DNA of 64,000 nucleotides from VHCN01 sp964589935. Its GTDB lineage: Bacteria; Verrucomicrobiota; Verrucomicrobiia; Limisphaerales; VHCN01. Positions 24,113 to 33,053 of this stretch are shown here, piece by piece. The notes under the pieces are model-generated. The model was not told the origin of the DNA, ran no database searches, and saw only the letters and a list, made by a program, of their open reading frames with translations. Made by a program: the position numbers and the translations under genes. Every line of letters begins with the position of its first letter. The first letter of the stretch is position 1. Location: the NCBI GenBank assembly GCA_964589935.1, contig CAZPVD010000001.1:868001-932000 (forward strand), given 5' to 3'.

Positions 24113-25006
24113 TCAAGATTTTCCGCGCGGCACAGCATGGACGCGCATATAGTGAAACAGATACTGCTGCGCGTAGCCGGCCCAAGGGCCGAAATGCGTC
24201 GCGGCAAAGCGCGCCAACCGCGAGGGTTTGACGCGGCGGCGGGGAAAGTAAAGTTCCCGGAGCGCCTTGCGCACCCACACATCAACGGGAAATGCGTCCT
24301 GAAAACCGTAGGCAAAAAGCAGCACGCAGTCAGCGATCTTCGGGCCGACGCCGGACAAATCCACAAGTTCAGCACGCGCCTCGGCACACGAAAGTGAGCG
24401 GAGCCGTTCCAAGTCGAGTCCGCCCGACGCGACTCGACGCGCGGTGGCAAGCAGGTTCGGCGCGCGAAAACCCATTTTGCAGCCGCGCAAATTCACCTCG
24501 CTGGCGGAGGCGATTCGTTCAACGGACGGGAAGCTAAAATTCACGCCGGCCGCGCGCGAATCCAACGCCGCGACCGGTTCACCAAAGCGTTCGCAAAGCA
24601 GTGCGATGATTTGCTGGATTTGCACGATGCGTTTCGTGGACGAGCAGATGAATGAGGCGAGGCACTCCCACGGATCCTGGCGAAGAAGGCGCAGTCCTCG
24701 GCACGCATTCACTGCGGCACTCATCGGCGGGTCGTCGGGAAATGTCGCAAGAATTGCCGGTAAATCGGCATTTATCTGCAAGTAGTCAACGAGCCAGCGC
24801 CAGTCGTTTTGCGGCGCGGCGGTTTCGGCGTGGATGCCTTCATCCGTCTGGCGAAGGCGAATCCAGCGACCACTCACGACACCTTCCCACGCGCCGCCAC
24901 GTTCGCGCCAGCGAAACGCCTGGCCGGACGCCAGCGTCGCGGCGAGGTCATAGTCGCGAACGGGAAACAGTGTGCCGTTCGCGTTCACGGCTTGAGGTTG
25001 CGGCAC
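24113..25006 (-). CDS. OGG1-like 8-oxoguanine DNA glycosylase/AP lyase
   Basis: This 297-aa bifunctional-type HhH glycosylase resembles eukaryotic and Clostridium OGG1. The N-terminal OGG domain carries ATLASGQAFRWRE (about 24-36). The catalytic Lys is K223 in LSGVGPKIADCVLLF, and the catalytic Asp is D242 in AFPVDVWVRKAL. Both are intact. It should excise 8-oxoguanine opposite C and nick the abasic site. It overlaps the end of the PAP2-GT39 gene by 22 bp, so the two are cotranscribed. This is the second HhH glycosylase of the window, unrelated in subfamily to the AlkA-like one. Confidence 0.9.
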   Translation of the reverse strand: MPQPQAVNANGTLFPVRDYDLAATLASGQAFRWRERGGAWEGVVSGRWIRLRQTDEGIHAETAAPQNDWRWLVDYLQINADLPAILATFPDDPPMSAAVNACRGLRLLRQDPWECLASFICSSTKRIVQIQQIIALLCERFGEPVAALDSRAAGVNFSFPSVERIASASEVNLRGCKMGFRAPNLLATARRVASGGLDLERLRSLSCAEARAELVDLSGVGPKIADCVLLFAYGFQDAFPVDVWVRKALRELYFPRRRVKPSRLARFAATHFGPWAGYAQQYLFHYMRVHAVPRGKS

Positions 25007-27222
25007 GCGAAAAGTTGCACGGTGTGGACTGGCTGGCCCTTGCGCTCGATGCGGCGCACACCGAGGTCCGTGACAGAGGCGAACTCGTTCGCCAGCGATT
25101 CCGGAGGCGGCGCTCCCGTCGCGTCATCCTTGAGCGGTTGGACGAAAATGGCATTCGCGCCAGCGAAGCGCCCGCGATAACCGGGCCAGAAGAAATACTG
25201 ATTGTCCGGCAGGTCGGTGGACAAATAGAAGGCCTGAAGCTCACCGCGTGCGGCGTGTTCGCGCGCGCCGGGCATATAAAAATTCAGCAGGCTCGTGATG
25301 CCGTAATGGCCGCCGATGACGAAGGCGGGCCTGCCATCGGCGGCGAGCTTCTCGCGTTCCGCATGGACGGCGTCCGCCACTTCGCGCCAGCCGCGCGCGC
25401 GCGTGAGCGGGTCGAGTTTGGGCGGAAGCGTTCTGCCGCTGATTTTTGCAATGAGGTTTGTCTCGTGAAAAAGAACCACCGCGATCAGGCCGAAGACGAC
25501 ACCGGTTGCAAAAATCCGGCGCAATTGGGGCGGCCACTCGCGATCGGGCAAATGCCAGCGCAGCGCCGCGAGCACGAACAGCGGCAGCACGGCGGGCGCG
25601 ATCCAGTTCGGCTGCACTCGCGCGCGAAACGTCCAGAGCAGATAGCCGATGAACAGCGGCGCGCCCATGCTGAAGAGATAGAGGCGAAGCGCGCGCGCAT
25701 CATCGCTGGTAACAGATGCGGACTGGCGTAGCTCGTCCCTCTGAGGATGGCGTTCACGCCACACAGCGACGGAGGCCACGAAGATTGCGACGAAGAAAAC
25801 GGGGTTCAGCAGCGCAAATTCGGCAAGTATGAAATCCTGCAAGAAATTCAGCGTCGGTTTCCACGCGCCTTCGAGGCCGGCGCGGTCGTGAAGATGATGT
25901 GCAGTGGCCCAACCGTGCTGCGCGTTCCACACGAGCACCGGCAGCGCGCTGGCCGCCAGCAGCAGCAACGCAAGCCACGGGCCGGCGCGGCGGAGTTGAA
26001 CACGAGCGTGTTTCGAGAAAACGAAGAACATGGCGAAGCTCGCGATCTGGAACACCGCGACGGCCTTGCTGAGAAAACCGCAGCCAAGCCACAAGCCCGT
26101 CCACAGCCAGTCGCGTGGCGCGCCATCGCGCAGGGCACGCCAGCCGGAGAGCATAGCCGCCGTCCAGAAAAGCACGGAGAGCGCGTCAATCGTGAGCAGC
26201 GTCGAGCCCACTGCGAGCAACGGCGTCGCGGCGACGGCGAGTAGCAGCAGCACGCCGGTCTTCGCATCGGCTTCGCGCACGGCGAAGCGCAGCAGCAGCA
26301 CGCCGAGCAACGCGGCGATGCACGGCGAGAGGAAGCGCACGCCAAACTCCGTGTCGCCCCAAATGTGCGTGCCGACCCACTGCGCAAGCGCGATGCCGGG
26401 CGGCTTGCTGTAGTAGGAAAGCGCGAGGTGTTTCGACCAGAGCCATTGATATGCCTCGTCCTCGCTGAGTTCGATCCGGCCCGCAGCCAGATAAGTGAGG
26501 CGGACTATGAAGAGGATGGCGATGATGCAATAGCCGAGGCGCAGCCAGTGTTCGTTGATTTGCGATTTGCGATTTGCGATTTGTGATTCGTCCGGTGCGG
26601 ACCCGGCAGGTGGAATCGCGGCTTCGGGATTGAAGAAGGACGGCATTTGCCCCCACCACAACGGGAACCAGCGCCGGCCTATCGCAAGCCACGCTTCATT
26701 TCCGAGCCAGACCGCAAGCGCGCCGTAACCAGAGCCGAGGATCGCGCCGGCGAGCACATCGCTCGGATAATGCACGCCGTTGCAGACGCGCGAGAGGCCG
26801 ACGGAGGCCGCGAGCGGATACATGAACCGCCAACTGCGCCGGTAGAAAATGAACGCCACCATCGCGGCGCTGAACCAGTTCGCCGCGTGGCCCGAAGGCA
26901 TGCTGAAACTGCCGGTTTTACCGATGCGTTCGGGCACATGGGCATCTGCGACGACCTTGAACGGACGCGGACGCTCGGTCGCCTTCTTGATGGAGTTGAC
27001 GATGACCCCGTCGCCGACCGCGACGACGAGCACGATGAAGAACAGGCAGAGTCTTCCCCGCCGGCCGCCTTTACAGGCGAGGAGAATTGCGCCGAGCAAC
27101 GCGAGTGGCGGGAAGAACTGGTTCCAGCTCAGGAACGGCATGAGCCAGTCGAACACCGGGTTCGCCAGCTTCACGTTGATGAAGCGGAACAGCGCGGTGT
27201 CGAGCGACAGGAGCCAGTCCAT
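24985..27222 (-). CDS. PAP2 phosphatase fused to a GT39-type glycosyltransferase
   Basis: The 745-aa membrane protein joins two enzymes. Residues 1-195 are a PAP2 lipid phosphatase with all three motifs: KKATERPRP (79-87), SMPSGHAAN (107-115) and SRVCNGVHYPSD (144-155). Residues about 225-745 are an ArnT/PMT-type (GT39) transferase using polyprenyl-phosphate sugars: ELSEDEAYQW (251-260) in the first periplasmic loop, YYSKPPG, about ten further membrane helices and a C-terminal periplasmic domain. The fusion could recycle the lipid carrier phosphate at the site of glycosyl transfer; this is inference. The linker (about 210-224) is encoded by a 7-bp repeat. The target could be a lipid, protein or polysaccharide. 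Confidence 0.88.
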   Translation of the reverse strand: MDWLLSLDTALFRFINVKLANPVFDWLMPFLSWNQFFPPLALLGAILLACKGGRRGRLCLFFIVLVVAVGDGVIVNSIKKATERPRPFKVVADAHVPERIGKTGSFSMPSGHAANWFSAAMVAFIFYRRSWRFMYPLAASVGLSRVCNGVHYPSDVLAGAILGSGYGALAVWLGNEAWLAIGRRWFPLWWGQMPSFFNPEAAIPPAGSAPDESQIANRKSQINEHWLRLGYCIIAILFIVRLTYLAAGRIELSEDEAYQWLWSKHLALSYYSKPPGIALAQWVGTHIWGDTEFGVRFLSPCIAALLGVLLLRFAVREADAKTGVLLLLAVAATPLLAVGSTLLTIDALSVLFWTAAMLSGWRALRDGAPRDWLWTGLWLGCGFLSKAVAVFQIASFAMFFVFSKHARVQLRRAGPWLALLLLAASALPVLVWNAQHGWATAHHLHDRAGLEGAWKPTLNFLQDFILAEFALLNPVFFVAIFVASVAVWRERHPQRDELRQSASVTSDDARALRLYLFSMGAPLFIGYLLWTFRARVQPNWIAPAVLPLFVLAALRWHLPDREWPPQLRRIFATGVVFGLIAVVLFHETNLIAKISGRTLPPKLDPLTRARGWREVADAVHAEREKLAADGRPAFVIGGHYGITSLLNFYMPGAREHAARGELQAFYLSTDLPDNQYFFWPGYRGRFAGANAIFVQPLKDDATGAPPPESLANEFASVTDLGVRRIERKGQPVHTVQLFACRNLKP
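26557..26590. repeat. Heptanucleotide tandem repeat in the PAP2-GT39 linker
   Basis: Three copies of GATTTGC and a fourth GATTTGT, then a degenerate GATTCG, run from 26557 to 26590. On the coding strand they give the SQIANRKSQIN linker. Seven is not a multiple of three, so gain or loss of a unit would break the frame between the two domains. Confidence 0.85.
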
Positions 27223-27244
27223 AGGCGCGGTTCAGGCCGGCGCG

Positions 27245-27781
27245 CTAATAAGTAACCAGCGAGTGGACCGGCAGGCCGGCGAGTTTGTCACGACCCCTGA
27301 GCGCTGCGAGTTCGATGAAAAAATTGATGGCAACAATCTTCGCGCCAACTTTTTTGAGCAGCGCCGCGGCTGCGGCGGCAGTCCCGCCAGTCGCGAGCAG
27401 ATCATCCACGAGCAGCACGCGCCCCCCGGGCTTCACGGCATCCGTGTGGATGGCGATGGTGTTCGAGCCATATTCGAGGTCGTAGCTTTGCTCGAAGGTG
27501 TCGTAAGGAAGTTTGCCCTTCTTTCGCACGGGCACGAAGCCCGCACCGAGCTTGAGCGCGACGGCGGCGGCAAAAATAAAGCCGCGCGCGTCAATACCCA
27601 CGACCGTATCCACAGAGCCGGGCCGGATATTTTGCGTGAGCAGGTCAATGCAGCCGGCAAAGAGCCGCGCGTTCTCGAGCACCGGCGTGATGTCCTTGAA
27701 CTGGATGCCCGGCTTGGGAAAGTCGGGGACGTTGCGGATGGCGCGTTCGAGTTCGGCGGACGAAACTTTGGATTCGCTCAT
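27245..27781 (-). CDS. apt: Adenine phosphoribosyltransferase
   Basis: Apt salvages adenine to AMP with PRPP. I chose ATG at 27781 (MSESKVSSAELERAIRNVPD), giving 178 aa; an upstream ATG at 27808 would overlap the sigma gene. Seen are the family start VPDFPKPGIQFKDITPVL, GIDARGFIFAAAVA, the flexible-loop VPVRKKGKLP, and the PRPP motif VLLVDDLLATGGTA. All are complete and the length is normal. It lies 23 bp behind the sigma-70 gene and upstream of the PAP2-GT39 gene. Confidence 0.94.
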   Translation of the reverse strand: MSESKVSSAELERAIRNVPDFPKPGIQFKDITPVLENARLFAGCIDLLTQNIRPGSVDTVVGIDARGFIFAAAVALKLGAGFVPVRKKGKLPYDTFEQSYDLEYGSNTIAIHTDAVKPGGRVLLVDDLLATGGTAAAAAALLKKVGAKIVAINFFIELAALRGRDKLAGLPVHSLVTY

Positions 27782-27804
27782 GACAAACGCCCGCAGAAGT
27801 AGCC

Positions 27805-28827
27805 TCAATTGGGCAGGCGTTCAAGCTTTTGAATCATGCGGCGCAATTTACGAAGCGTCAGGTTCTGAATCTGCCGGACGCGCTCACGAGTGACGCCGAA
27901 CTTCTGCCCCACTTCCTCAAGTGTGCGTTCCGGCCCGCCGTCGAGGCCGAAACGGAAGCGCACAATCGTCGCCTCTCGCTCGGACAGCGACTTGACCATC
28001 TCGCCGAGCATCGCGACAACGGTTTTGTCCTCCAAATCCTCGTATGGCGTATGCGCGCTCTCGTCGGGAATGACTTCCGAATAATTATTCGAGTCTGGGT
28101 TGTCGCCAATGGTGGCGTCCAGTGACGTGGGCCGGATGGCCGCGGTGCGCATCTGCGCGATTTTCAACGGCGTGGTGTCGAGTTCATCAGCAAGCTCGTC
28201 GTCGGTCGGCTCGCGACCCAGTTCTTCCTGCAAGTGCATCGCCACTCGCCGCATCTTGCCGATTTTGTCCACGAGATGAACGGGCAGACGGATGGTCTTG
28301 GACTGGTTGGCAAGCGCGCGCTTGATGGACTGCTTGATCCACCACGCCGCGTAGGTCGAGAGCTTGCCGCCCTTCTTCGGATCAAAACGCTCGACGGCTT
28401 TCATGAGGCCGATGTTGCCCTCGTTGATGAGATCGAGCAGCGGCAGGCCGAACCATTCGTAGTCGTGCGCAATCTTCACGACGAGGCGCAGGTTGGCCTT
28501 GATCATGTGCTCGCGCGCGGCCTTGTCGCCCTTTTTGATTTTCGCGGCCAGTTCGATCTCCTGCTGCGGCGTGAGCAACGGCACCAGACCGATCTCGCGC
28601 AGATAAAGTTTGATCGCGCTGTCGCCGTCGTAGGAACTGCGTTCCTCGGCGGGACGATTCGCCTCCTCCGCAGCGGCGGCGACCGGCGACGACGCCGGTG
28701 TGGCCAGCTTTGAATCCTCAACTGGCTTTGCGTTCCGCGGTAACTTTTGTTTCAAACCGTCGCGCAGCGGACGCGTCACAGCAGCGCGCGGTTTCCGTTG
28801 GTTTTTCGGGCTTTTATTCGCGATCAT
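27805..28827 (-). CDS. Sigma-70 family RNA polymerase sigma factor (RpoD/RpoS-like)
   Basis: The 340-aa protein has an Ala/Pro/Lys-rich, probably disordered N-terminus (1-65), region 1.2 (DSAIKLYLREIGLVPLL), region 2 with NLRLVVKIAHDYEWFGLPLL, DLINEGNIGLMKAVERFDP and KLSTYAAWWIKQSIKRAL, region 3, and region 4.2 with RTLEEVGQKFGVTRERVRQI. All core-binding and promoter-contact regions are present. It lacks the large non-conserved region of long RpoD proteins, so it may be a short primary factor or a group 2 (RpoS-like) factor; I lean to group 2. It is upstream of apt and 27 bp downstream of htpX. Confidence 0.92.
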   Translation of the reverse strand: MIANKSPKNQRKPRAAVTRPLRDGLKQKLPRNAKPVEDSKLATPASSPVAAAAEEANRPAEERSSYDGDSAIKLYLREIGLVPLLTPQQEIELAAKIKKGDKAAREHMIKANLRLVVKIAHDYEWFGLPLLDLINEGNIGLMKAVERFDPKKGGKLSTYAAWWIKQSIKRALANQSKTIRLPVHLVDKIGKMRRVAMHLQEELGREPTDDELADELDTTPLKIAQMRTAAIRPTSLDATIGDNPDSNNYSEVIPDESAHTPYEDLEDKTVVAMLGEMVKSLSEREATIVRFRFGLDGGPERTLEEVGQKFGVTRERVRQIQNLTLRKLRRMIQKLERLPN

Positions 28828-28854
28828 ATTGTGCGCGGTAAATGAGCCGCTTTA

Positions 28855-29787
28855 TCACGCCGCCTGCTGGAGACGGGCGATGCGTTCTTCGATTGGTGGA
28901 TGCGAGGCGAAAAGCAGATTCATCAGCCCGCCGGGCTCGCTGGCAATTTTGAGCGAACGAAACGCGCCAGATTCGCTGCCAGTAGTTTGTGCCGCCTCGA
29001 CGTAGGCCGGGGCTGCGTGAATCTGCTGGAGTGCGGTCAGCGCGCCAATCATCTGCGCCCGGCCCGCGAACTGCGCGCCGCCAGCGTCGGCTCGGAATTC
29101 GCGCCAGCGGGAGAACGCGTTGACGACAATCAGTCCAAGCAGTGAGAACACAATCTGGAACAAAAATATCAGGATGCTTTCGAGAAACCCGCCTCCTCGA
29201 TCGTCATCCCGCGATCGCATGGCCTGCGCGACCGCAAACGCCGCGATGCGCGCAAAGAACATGACGAACGCGTTGATGACGCCCTGGATGAGCGTCATCG
29301 TCACCATGTCGCCGTTGGCGATGTGCGCGATTTCGTGGCCGAGCACGCCGGAGAGTTCACCACGGTTCATGTTCTGCAACAGACCGGTGGACACCGCGAC
29401 GAGGGAACGAGAGCGGGACGGGCCGGTGGCAAAAGCGTTCACCTCCGGCGAATCGTATATTCCCACTTCGGGCATTTCGGTCAGACCGGCACGCTGTGCG
29501 AGCACATGGACGGTCGCAACAAGTTCGCGCAATTGCGGATCAGTGGTCTGCGTGTCAACGACCTGGACACCCATGAACCACTTGGCCATGAGCCGGGACA
29601 TCGCGAGCGAAATGAACGCGCCACCCATGCCCCACACGAAGCAAAACATCAGCAACGTCTCATAGTTCCCGCCACGAAACCGATGGTTGAGGCCAAGCAG
29701 GCTCAACACGAGATGTATGGTCAGCAGGACAAGAAGGTTGACCGCGGCGAACAGGAAGACTCGTTTGGCGATTTGTGCGAATTTCAT
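28855..29787 (-). CDS. htpX: M48 membrane metalloprotease HtpX
   Basis: HtpX is an inner-membrane zinc protease that degrades misfolded membrane proteins. The 310-aa product has two N-terminal helices (about 8-32 and 45-65), the zinc motif H151-E152-x-x-H155 in GVLGHEIAHIANGD, two further helices (about 165-215) and the downstream zinc ligand Glu in SRWREFRADAGGA. Before the zinc site sits the substrate-groove segment YDSPEVNAFATGPS. All are complete. It lies between the M24 peptidase gene (192-bp gap, no feature seen) and the sigma gene. Confidence 0.94.
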   Translation of the reverse strand: MKFAQIAKRVFLFAAVNLLVLLTIHLVLSLLGLNHRFRGGNYETLLMFCFVWGMGGAFISLAMSRLMAKWFMGVQVVDTQTTDPQLRELVATVHVLAQRAGLTEMPEVGIYDSPEVNAFATGPSRSRSLVAVSTGLLQNMNRGELSGVLGHEIAHIANGDMVTMTLIQGVINAFVMFFARIAAFAVAQAMRSRDDDRGGGFLESILIFLFQIVFSLLGLIVVNAFSRWREFRADAGGAQFAGRAQMIGALTALQQIHAAPAYVEAAQTTGSESGAFRSLKIASEPGGLMNLLFASHPPIEERIARLQQAA

Positions 29788-29979
29788 GGTCTATTCCAAA
29801 ATGGTTCGCGGACTGGGCCGCAGTTCATTCGACCTTTCACGGTCGCGACACGTTCACTCATAGCGAGCGCAATGCCAACGCGCGACAATAATTAGACGCA
29901 ATTTTCGGAAGATTGTTTCGCATGACGAACGCCGCACGTGCCGGAATGGGCCATTCCCTCCGCAGATGTCACACCTGCG

Positions 29980-31089
29980 TCACACTTCGAGCACCTTTTC
30001 GAACTTCGTCAAATTGCGCGCCCCGTTGGCTGTTACGAGCGCAACATCCTCAAGCCGCACGCCGCCAATGCCTGGATAATAAAGCCCCGGCTCGACCGTG
30101 ACAACTTGGCCGCGCCGAAGTGTGTCGCGGGAATTCGGGCCGACGCGCGGGCTTTCGTGGATTTCCATTCCAAGTCCATGGCCGGTGCCGTGGAAAAAAC
30201 CTTCCATGTGGCCATTCTGGCGGCCGGTCTTGTAGCCCTGTCGCTCGAAGAATTCCTTCACCGATTGATGCACATCGCGGCCGCGCGCGCCGGCGCGGAG
30301 CTGTTTGAACGCCAGCGCCTGCCCAAGCGCGACGGTGTGGTAGAGCTTGCGCACCGCCTCGCCGGCACGCCCCTTGACAAACGTCCGCGTGATGTCACCG
30401 AAGTAACCGGTCTTTTGCGAGCGCGGAAAGACATCCACGATGATCGGCTCGTTGGCCCGGAGCTGGCCGTGGCCGCTCTCGTGCGGGTCGCACGCCTGGC
30501 TGCCACCGGCCACGATGGTGTGCGCGGCGAGGCCACCAGCTTGAAGGATCGCCGTGTCAATGATCGAGCGCAGTTTTTCAGACGTGAGCGGAACATTGTG
30601 ATACACAAGCCGCCCGCCGCGCCCGACCTTGGAATGTTTCAGCGCGTGAAGCGCCTCCGCGAGACCGACCTCGGCCATCAGCAGCGCGGCGGAAATTTTC
30701 TTCACCTCGGCGGCGCACTTGATTTCACGATCGGGGAAGCACGGACCCTTCTGTAGCCGCACACGGATGCCAAGGTCACGCAACTGGCCCGCAAGCCCAA
30801 GCGGGAATTTCTCCGGCACATGGATGTTTCGCAGTCCGCGCTCGCGCAGGATGAGGTTGATGACCTGTGCGTGGGTGACGTTGCGCGCGCCGGATTTTTT
30901 GAGCTTGTTCGCGTAATGCGTCCAGGCCAGGACGCGACAGTGCGGGGCTTCACGGCCGGCGCGGTCAATCTCCAAGTCACTCATCACGACATGACAGCGT
31001 CCGCGGATGCGGAGGTAGATGAAGGGATCGGGAACGAACATGCCCACAGCGTAGAGCATGTCTGCGTCACGCTCGGAATCCGAAACCAT
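29980..31089 (-). CDS. M24 family Xaa-Pro aminopeptidase/dipeptidase
   Basis: I chose ATG at 31089 (MVSDSERDADMLYAVGMFVP), giving 369 aa; a start at 31236 would run into the upp stop. The N-terminal creatinase-like domain spans about 1-135 and the pita-bread catalytic domain follows. Dimetal ligands are visible: Asp in IIVDVFPRSQ and GDITRTF, His in FFHGTGHGLGMEIHE, Glu in VTVEPGLYY, and Glu in VRLEDVALV. It should cleave X-Pro bonds in the cytoplasm. It lies 91 bp behind upp. Confidence 0.9.
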   Translation of the reverse strand: MVSDSERDADMLYAVGMFVPDPFIYLRIRGRCHVVMSDLEIDRAGREAPHCRVLAWTHYANKLKKSGARNVTHAQVINLILRERGLRNIHVPEKFPLGLAGQLRDLGIRVRLQKGPCFPDREIKCAAEVKKISAALLMAEVGLAEALHALKHSKVGRGGRLVYHNVPLTSEKLRSIIDTAILQAGGLAAHTIVAGGSQACDPHESGHGQLRANEPIIVDVFPRSQKTGYFGDITRTFVKGRAGEAVRKLYHTVALGQALAFKQLRAGARGRDVHQSVKEFFERQGYKTGRQNGHMEGFFHGTGHGLGMEIHESPRVGPNSRDTLRRGQVVTVEPGLYYPGIGGVRLEDVALVTANGARNLTKFEKVLEV

Positions 31090-31180
31090 CAGCAGGTTTT
31101 CGCGGGGCACGGAAGCGCAGCTTAGACCTCGCGTGAAGGTTTGCAAGAGCGAGATTGAACCCCGCGAACGCCTCGCTGCT

Positions 31181-31804
31181 TCACACGCCAAACAACCGGT
31201 CGCCCGCATCACCGAGTCCGGGCACGATGTAGCCACATTGGTTCAGCCTGTGGTCAATCGCCGCCGTGAAAATCGGCAATGACGAATAGCGGCTGTGGAC
31301 GAAACGGATGCCTTCCGGCGCGGCGAGGAGGTTCACCATCCGGACGCGCTTCGCGCCACGCTCGGCCATCAGGTCCATCGCGCTCACGGCGCTCCCGCCC
31401 GTGGCGAGCATCGGGTCCATGAGGATGATTTCAAAACGCTCCAGCCGTTCGGGCAGGCTCTTGTGATACGTGACCGCCTGGAGCGTCGTCTCCTCCCGCT
31501 TCAATCCGACGAAGCCCACGCGCGCGTGAGGGATGAGATGCAGCAACGGCTCGAGCATTCCCAGTCCGGCGCGCAGCACCGGCACAAGCAGCACCTCGCG
31601 CTTCAACTCATGCCCGCGCGTTTTTGCGAGCGGCGTTTTCACCGTGATGCCGCGCGTGTCGAACGAGCGTGTCGCCTCATACGCCATCAGCGCCGCAACC
31701 TCGCCGAGCAACCTGCGGAACTCCTGTGGCTGCGTGCGCTCGTCGCGCAGGCGGGTCAGGTTTTGCCGGATCAGCGGATGCTCGACGACCGTGACGTTCT
31801 TCAT
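31181..31804 (-). CDS. upp: Uracil phosphoribosyltransferase
   Basis: Upp converts uracil and PRPP to UMP. The 207-aa product shows the PRPP loop LMDPMLATGGSAVSAMDLM (about 130-148), VPVLRAGLGMLEPLL, and the uracil-binding C-terminal end YIVPGLGDAGDRLFGV. Length and motifs are normal. It follows sppA by one base, so the two are cotranscribed. With apt 3.5 kb away, it is one of two base-salvage genes in this neighbourhood. Confidence 0.95.
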   Translation of the reverse strand: MKNVTVVEHPLIRQNLTRLRDERTQPQEFRRLLGEVAALMAYEATRSFDTRGITVKTPLAKTRGHELKREVLLVPVLRAGLGMLEPLLHLIPHARVGFVGLKREETTLQAVTYHKSLPERLERFEIILMDPMLATGGSAVSAMDLMAERGAKRVRMVNLLAAPEGIRFVHSRYSSLPIFTAAIDHRLNQCGYIVPGLGDAGDRLFGV

Positions 31805-31805
31805 G

Positions 31806-32969
31806 TCAGTGAATCACCGACGTGGAGAGGAAATAGAGCCGCCCCGCGCGCAGGCGCGGCACATCCAGGCCGAGGTCAATCTTCAGGCCCTTCGCGTCGC
31901 TCTTTCCGACAAGATGAAAGAGGTTCGAGAAATCGAACGGCTGCTGATACTCGATGAGCGCAGCGTCGGTGATGCCGGCGATGTTCTTCGTGCGATCCAC
32001 GGCCGCGTCGAAATCGCCCAACTCGTCCACGAAGCCCAGTTCCAGCGCCTGCTTGCCCGAAAGAATCCGACCGTCGGCGAAGTCCTTCCAGTTCGACGCA
32101 AGTGCGCGGCCTTCGTCGCCGTTTTCCTTCTTGGCCCAGCCACGGCCCTCGGCGACCACGCTCTTGAACTTCTCGAACGTCTCGTCAATCAGCCGCTGGA
32201 CCATCTGCTTTTCCTCCGGCGAAATCTCCTCCGGCTTCTTCGTGCTGCTCATCATGTCCTTGAACTTGCCGCTCTTGAACGTCACCGGCTGCACGCCCAC
32301 CTTGTCCATCAGCCCGCTGAAGTTGAAGCTTTGCATGATGACGCCGATGCTGCCGGTGATCGTCAGCTCGTTGGCCACGATCCAGCGGCACGGCGCGCTC
32401 ACGTAATAGCCGCCCGACGCCGCGAGCGAACCCATGCTGGCGACGACCGGCTTGTCGTGCTCCTTCTGGAACTCGCGGATTGCGCGGTAAATCTCGTCCG
32501 ACGCGAGCACCTCGCCGCCCGGCGAATCCACTTTGAGGATGACGGCCTTCACGTCGTCGTCTTTTCCGGCCAGTTCGAGCTGGTCCTTGATCTGTGTCAC
32601 CAAGTCCGCGGTCGGCGAGTTGCCAAAACTGGCGATGACGCCGTCCACCGAGAGCACGGCAATCTTGTCATTGGTGTGTTTTGCGGCCGGTTTGAGAACA
32701 TTCTCCTCATACGAACGGCCGTCGAGCCGAGCGTGGTGGGCGAACCCGCCAAAACCATTGAAAAGCCGCACCGCGTTCAATGCCCACGTCGCCAGCAAAA
32801 TCATCGCGAGCAAAATCGAGAGAATCATCCAGCCGCGTCCTTTTTTCCCCGGCGAGGGTGACGGCGTGCCAGGCAATCGCGGCGGAGTCAACGCGGGGGG
32901 CGGCGGCGGCGGGGTGGTCACTGGCGGTGGCGAAGCGGGTGACGCGGGCGGAGTCGTTTCGTTTTCCAT
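31806..32969 (-). CDS. sppA: Signal peptide peptidase SppA (S49)
   Basis: SppA cuts leftover signal peptides in the membrane and may act in envelope stress. The 387-aa short form has a Pro-rich cytoplasmic N-terminus (about 1-42), one membrane helix (about 47-68) and an S49 domain. The catalytic Ser is S185 in MGSLAASGGYYVSA, and the likely general base is K232 in FKSGKFKDMM. LKVDSPGG (146-152) precedes it, as in all family members. It lies 84 bp downstream of the giant subtilase and may share its transcript; the context would suit clearance of signal peptides from heavy export. Confidence 0.93.
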   Translation of the reverse strand: MENETTPPASPASPPPVTTPPPPPPALTPPRLPGTPSPSPGKKGRGWMILSILLAMILLATWALNAVRLFNGFGGFAHHARLDGRSYEENVLKPAAKHTNDKIAVLSVDGVIASFGNSPTADLVTQIKDQLELAGKDDDVKAVILKVDSPGGEVLASDEIYRAIREFQKEHDKPVVASMGSLAASGGYYVSAPCRWIVANELTITGSIGVIMQSFNFSGLMDKVGVQPVTFKSGKFKDMMSSTKKPEEISPEEKQMVQRLIDETFEKFKSVVAEGRGWAKKENGDEGRALASNWKDFADGRILSGKQALELGFVDELGDFDAAVDRTKNIAGITDAALIEYQQPFDFSNLFHLVGKSDAKGLKIDLGLDVPRLRAGRLYFLSTSVIH

Positions 32970-33053
32970 GGGGCAAACCTAATGACTGAATGTGAATGCG
33001 GCAAGGCGGATTCACTTCAACACATCACGCGCTTCGCGACGGCCGATGTGCCG

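Noticed and set aside
26557..26590. CRISPR-like or telomere-like array
   Set aside because: The unit is only 7 bp with no spacers, and it lies within a coding frame.
29788..29979. Possible tRNA or small RNA gene in the htpX-M24 gap
   Set aside because: No cloverleaf, T-loop GTTCGAATC word or strong hairpin was found in the 192 bp.
32970..33053. Terminator between the giant subtilase and sppA
   Set aside because: Only a short TGAAT/ATTCA pairing around a GC-rich core was seen, too weak to call, and the downstream gene is codirectional.
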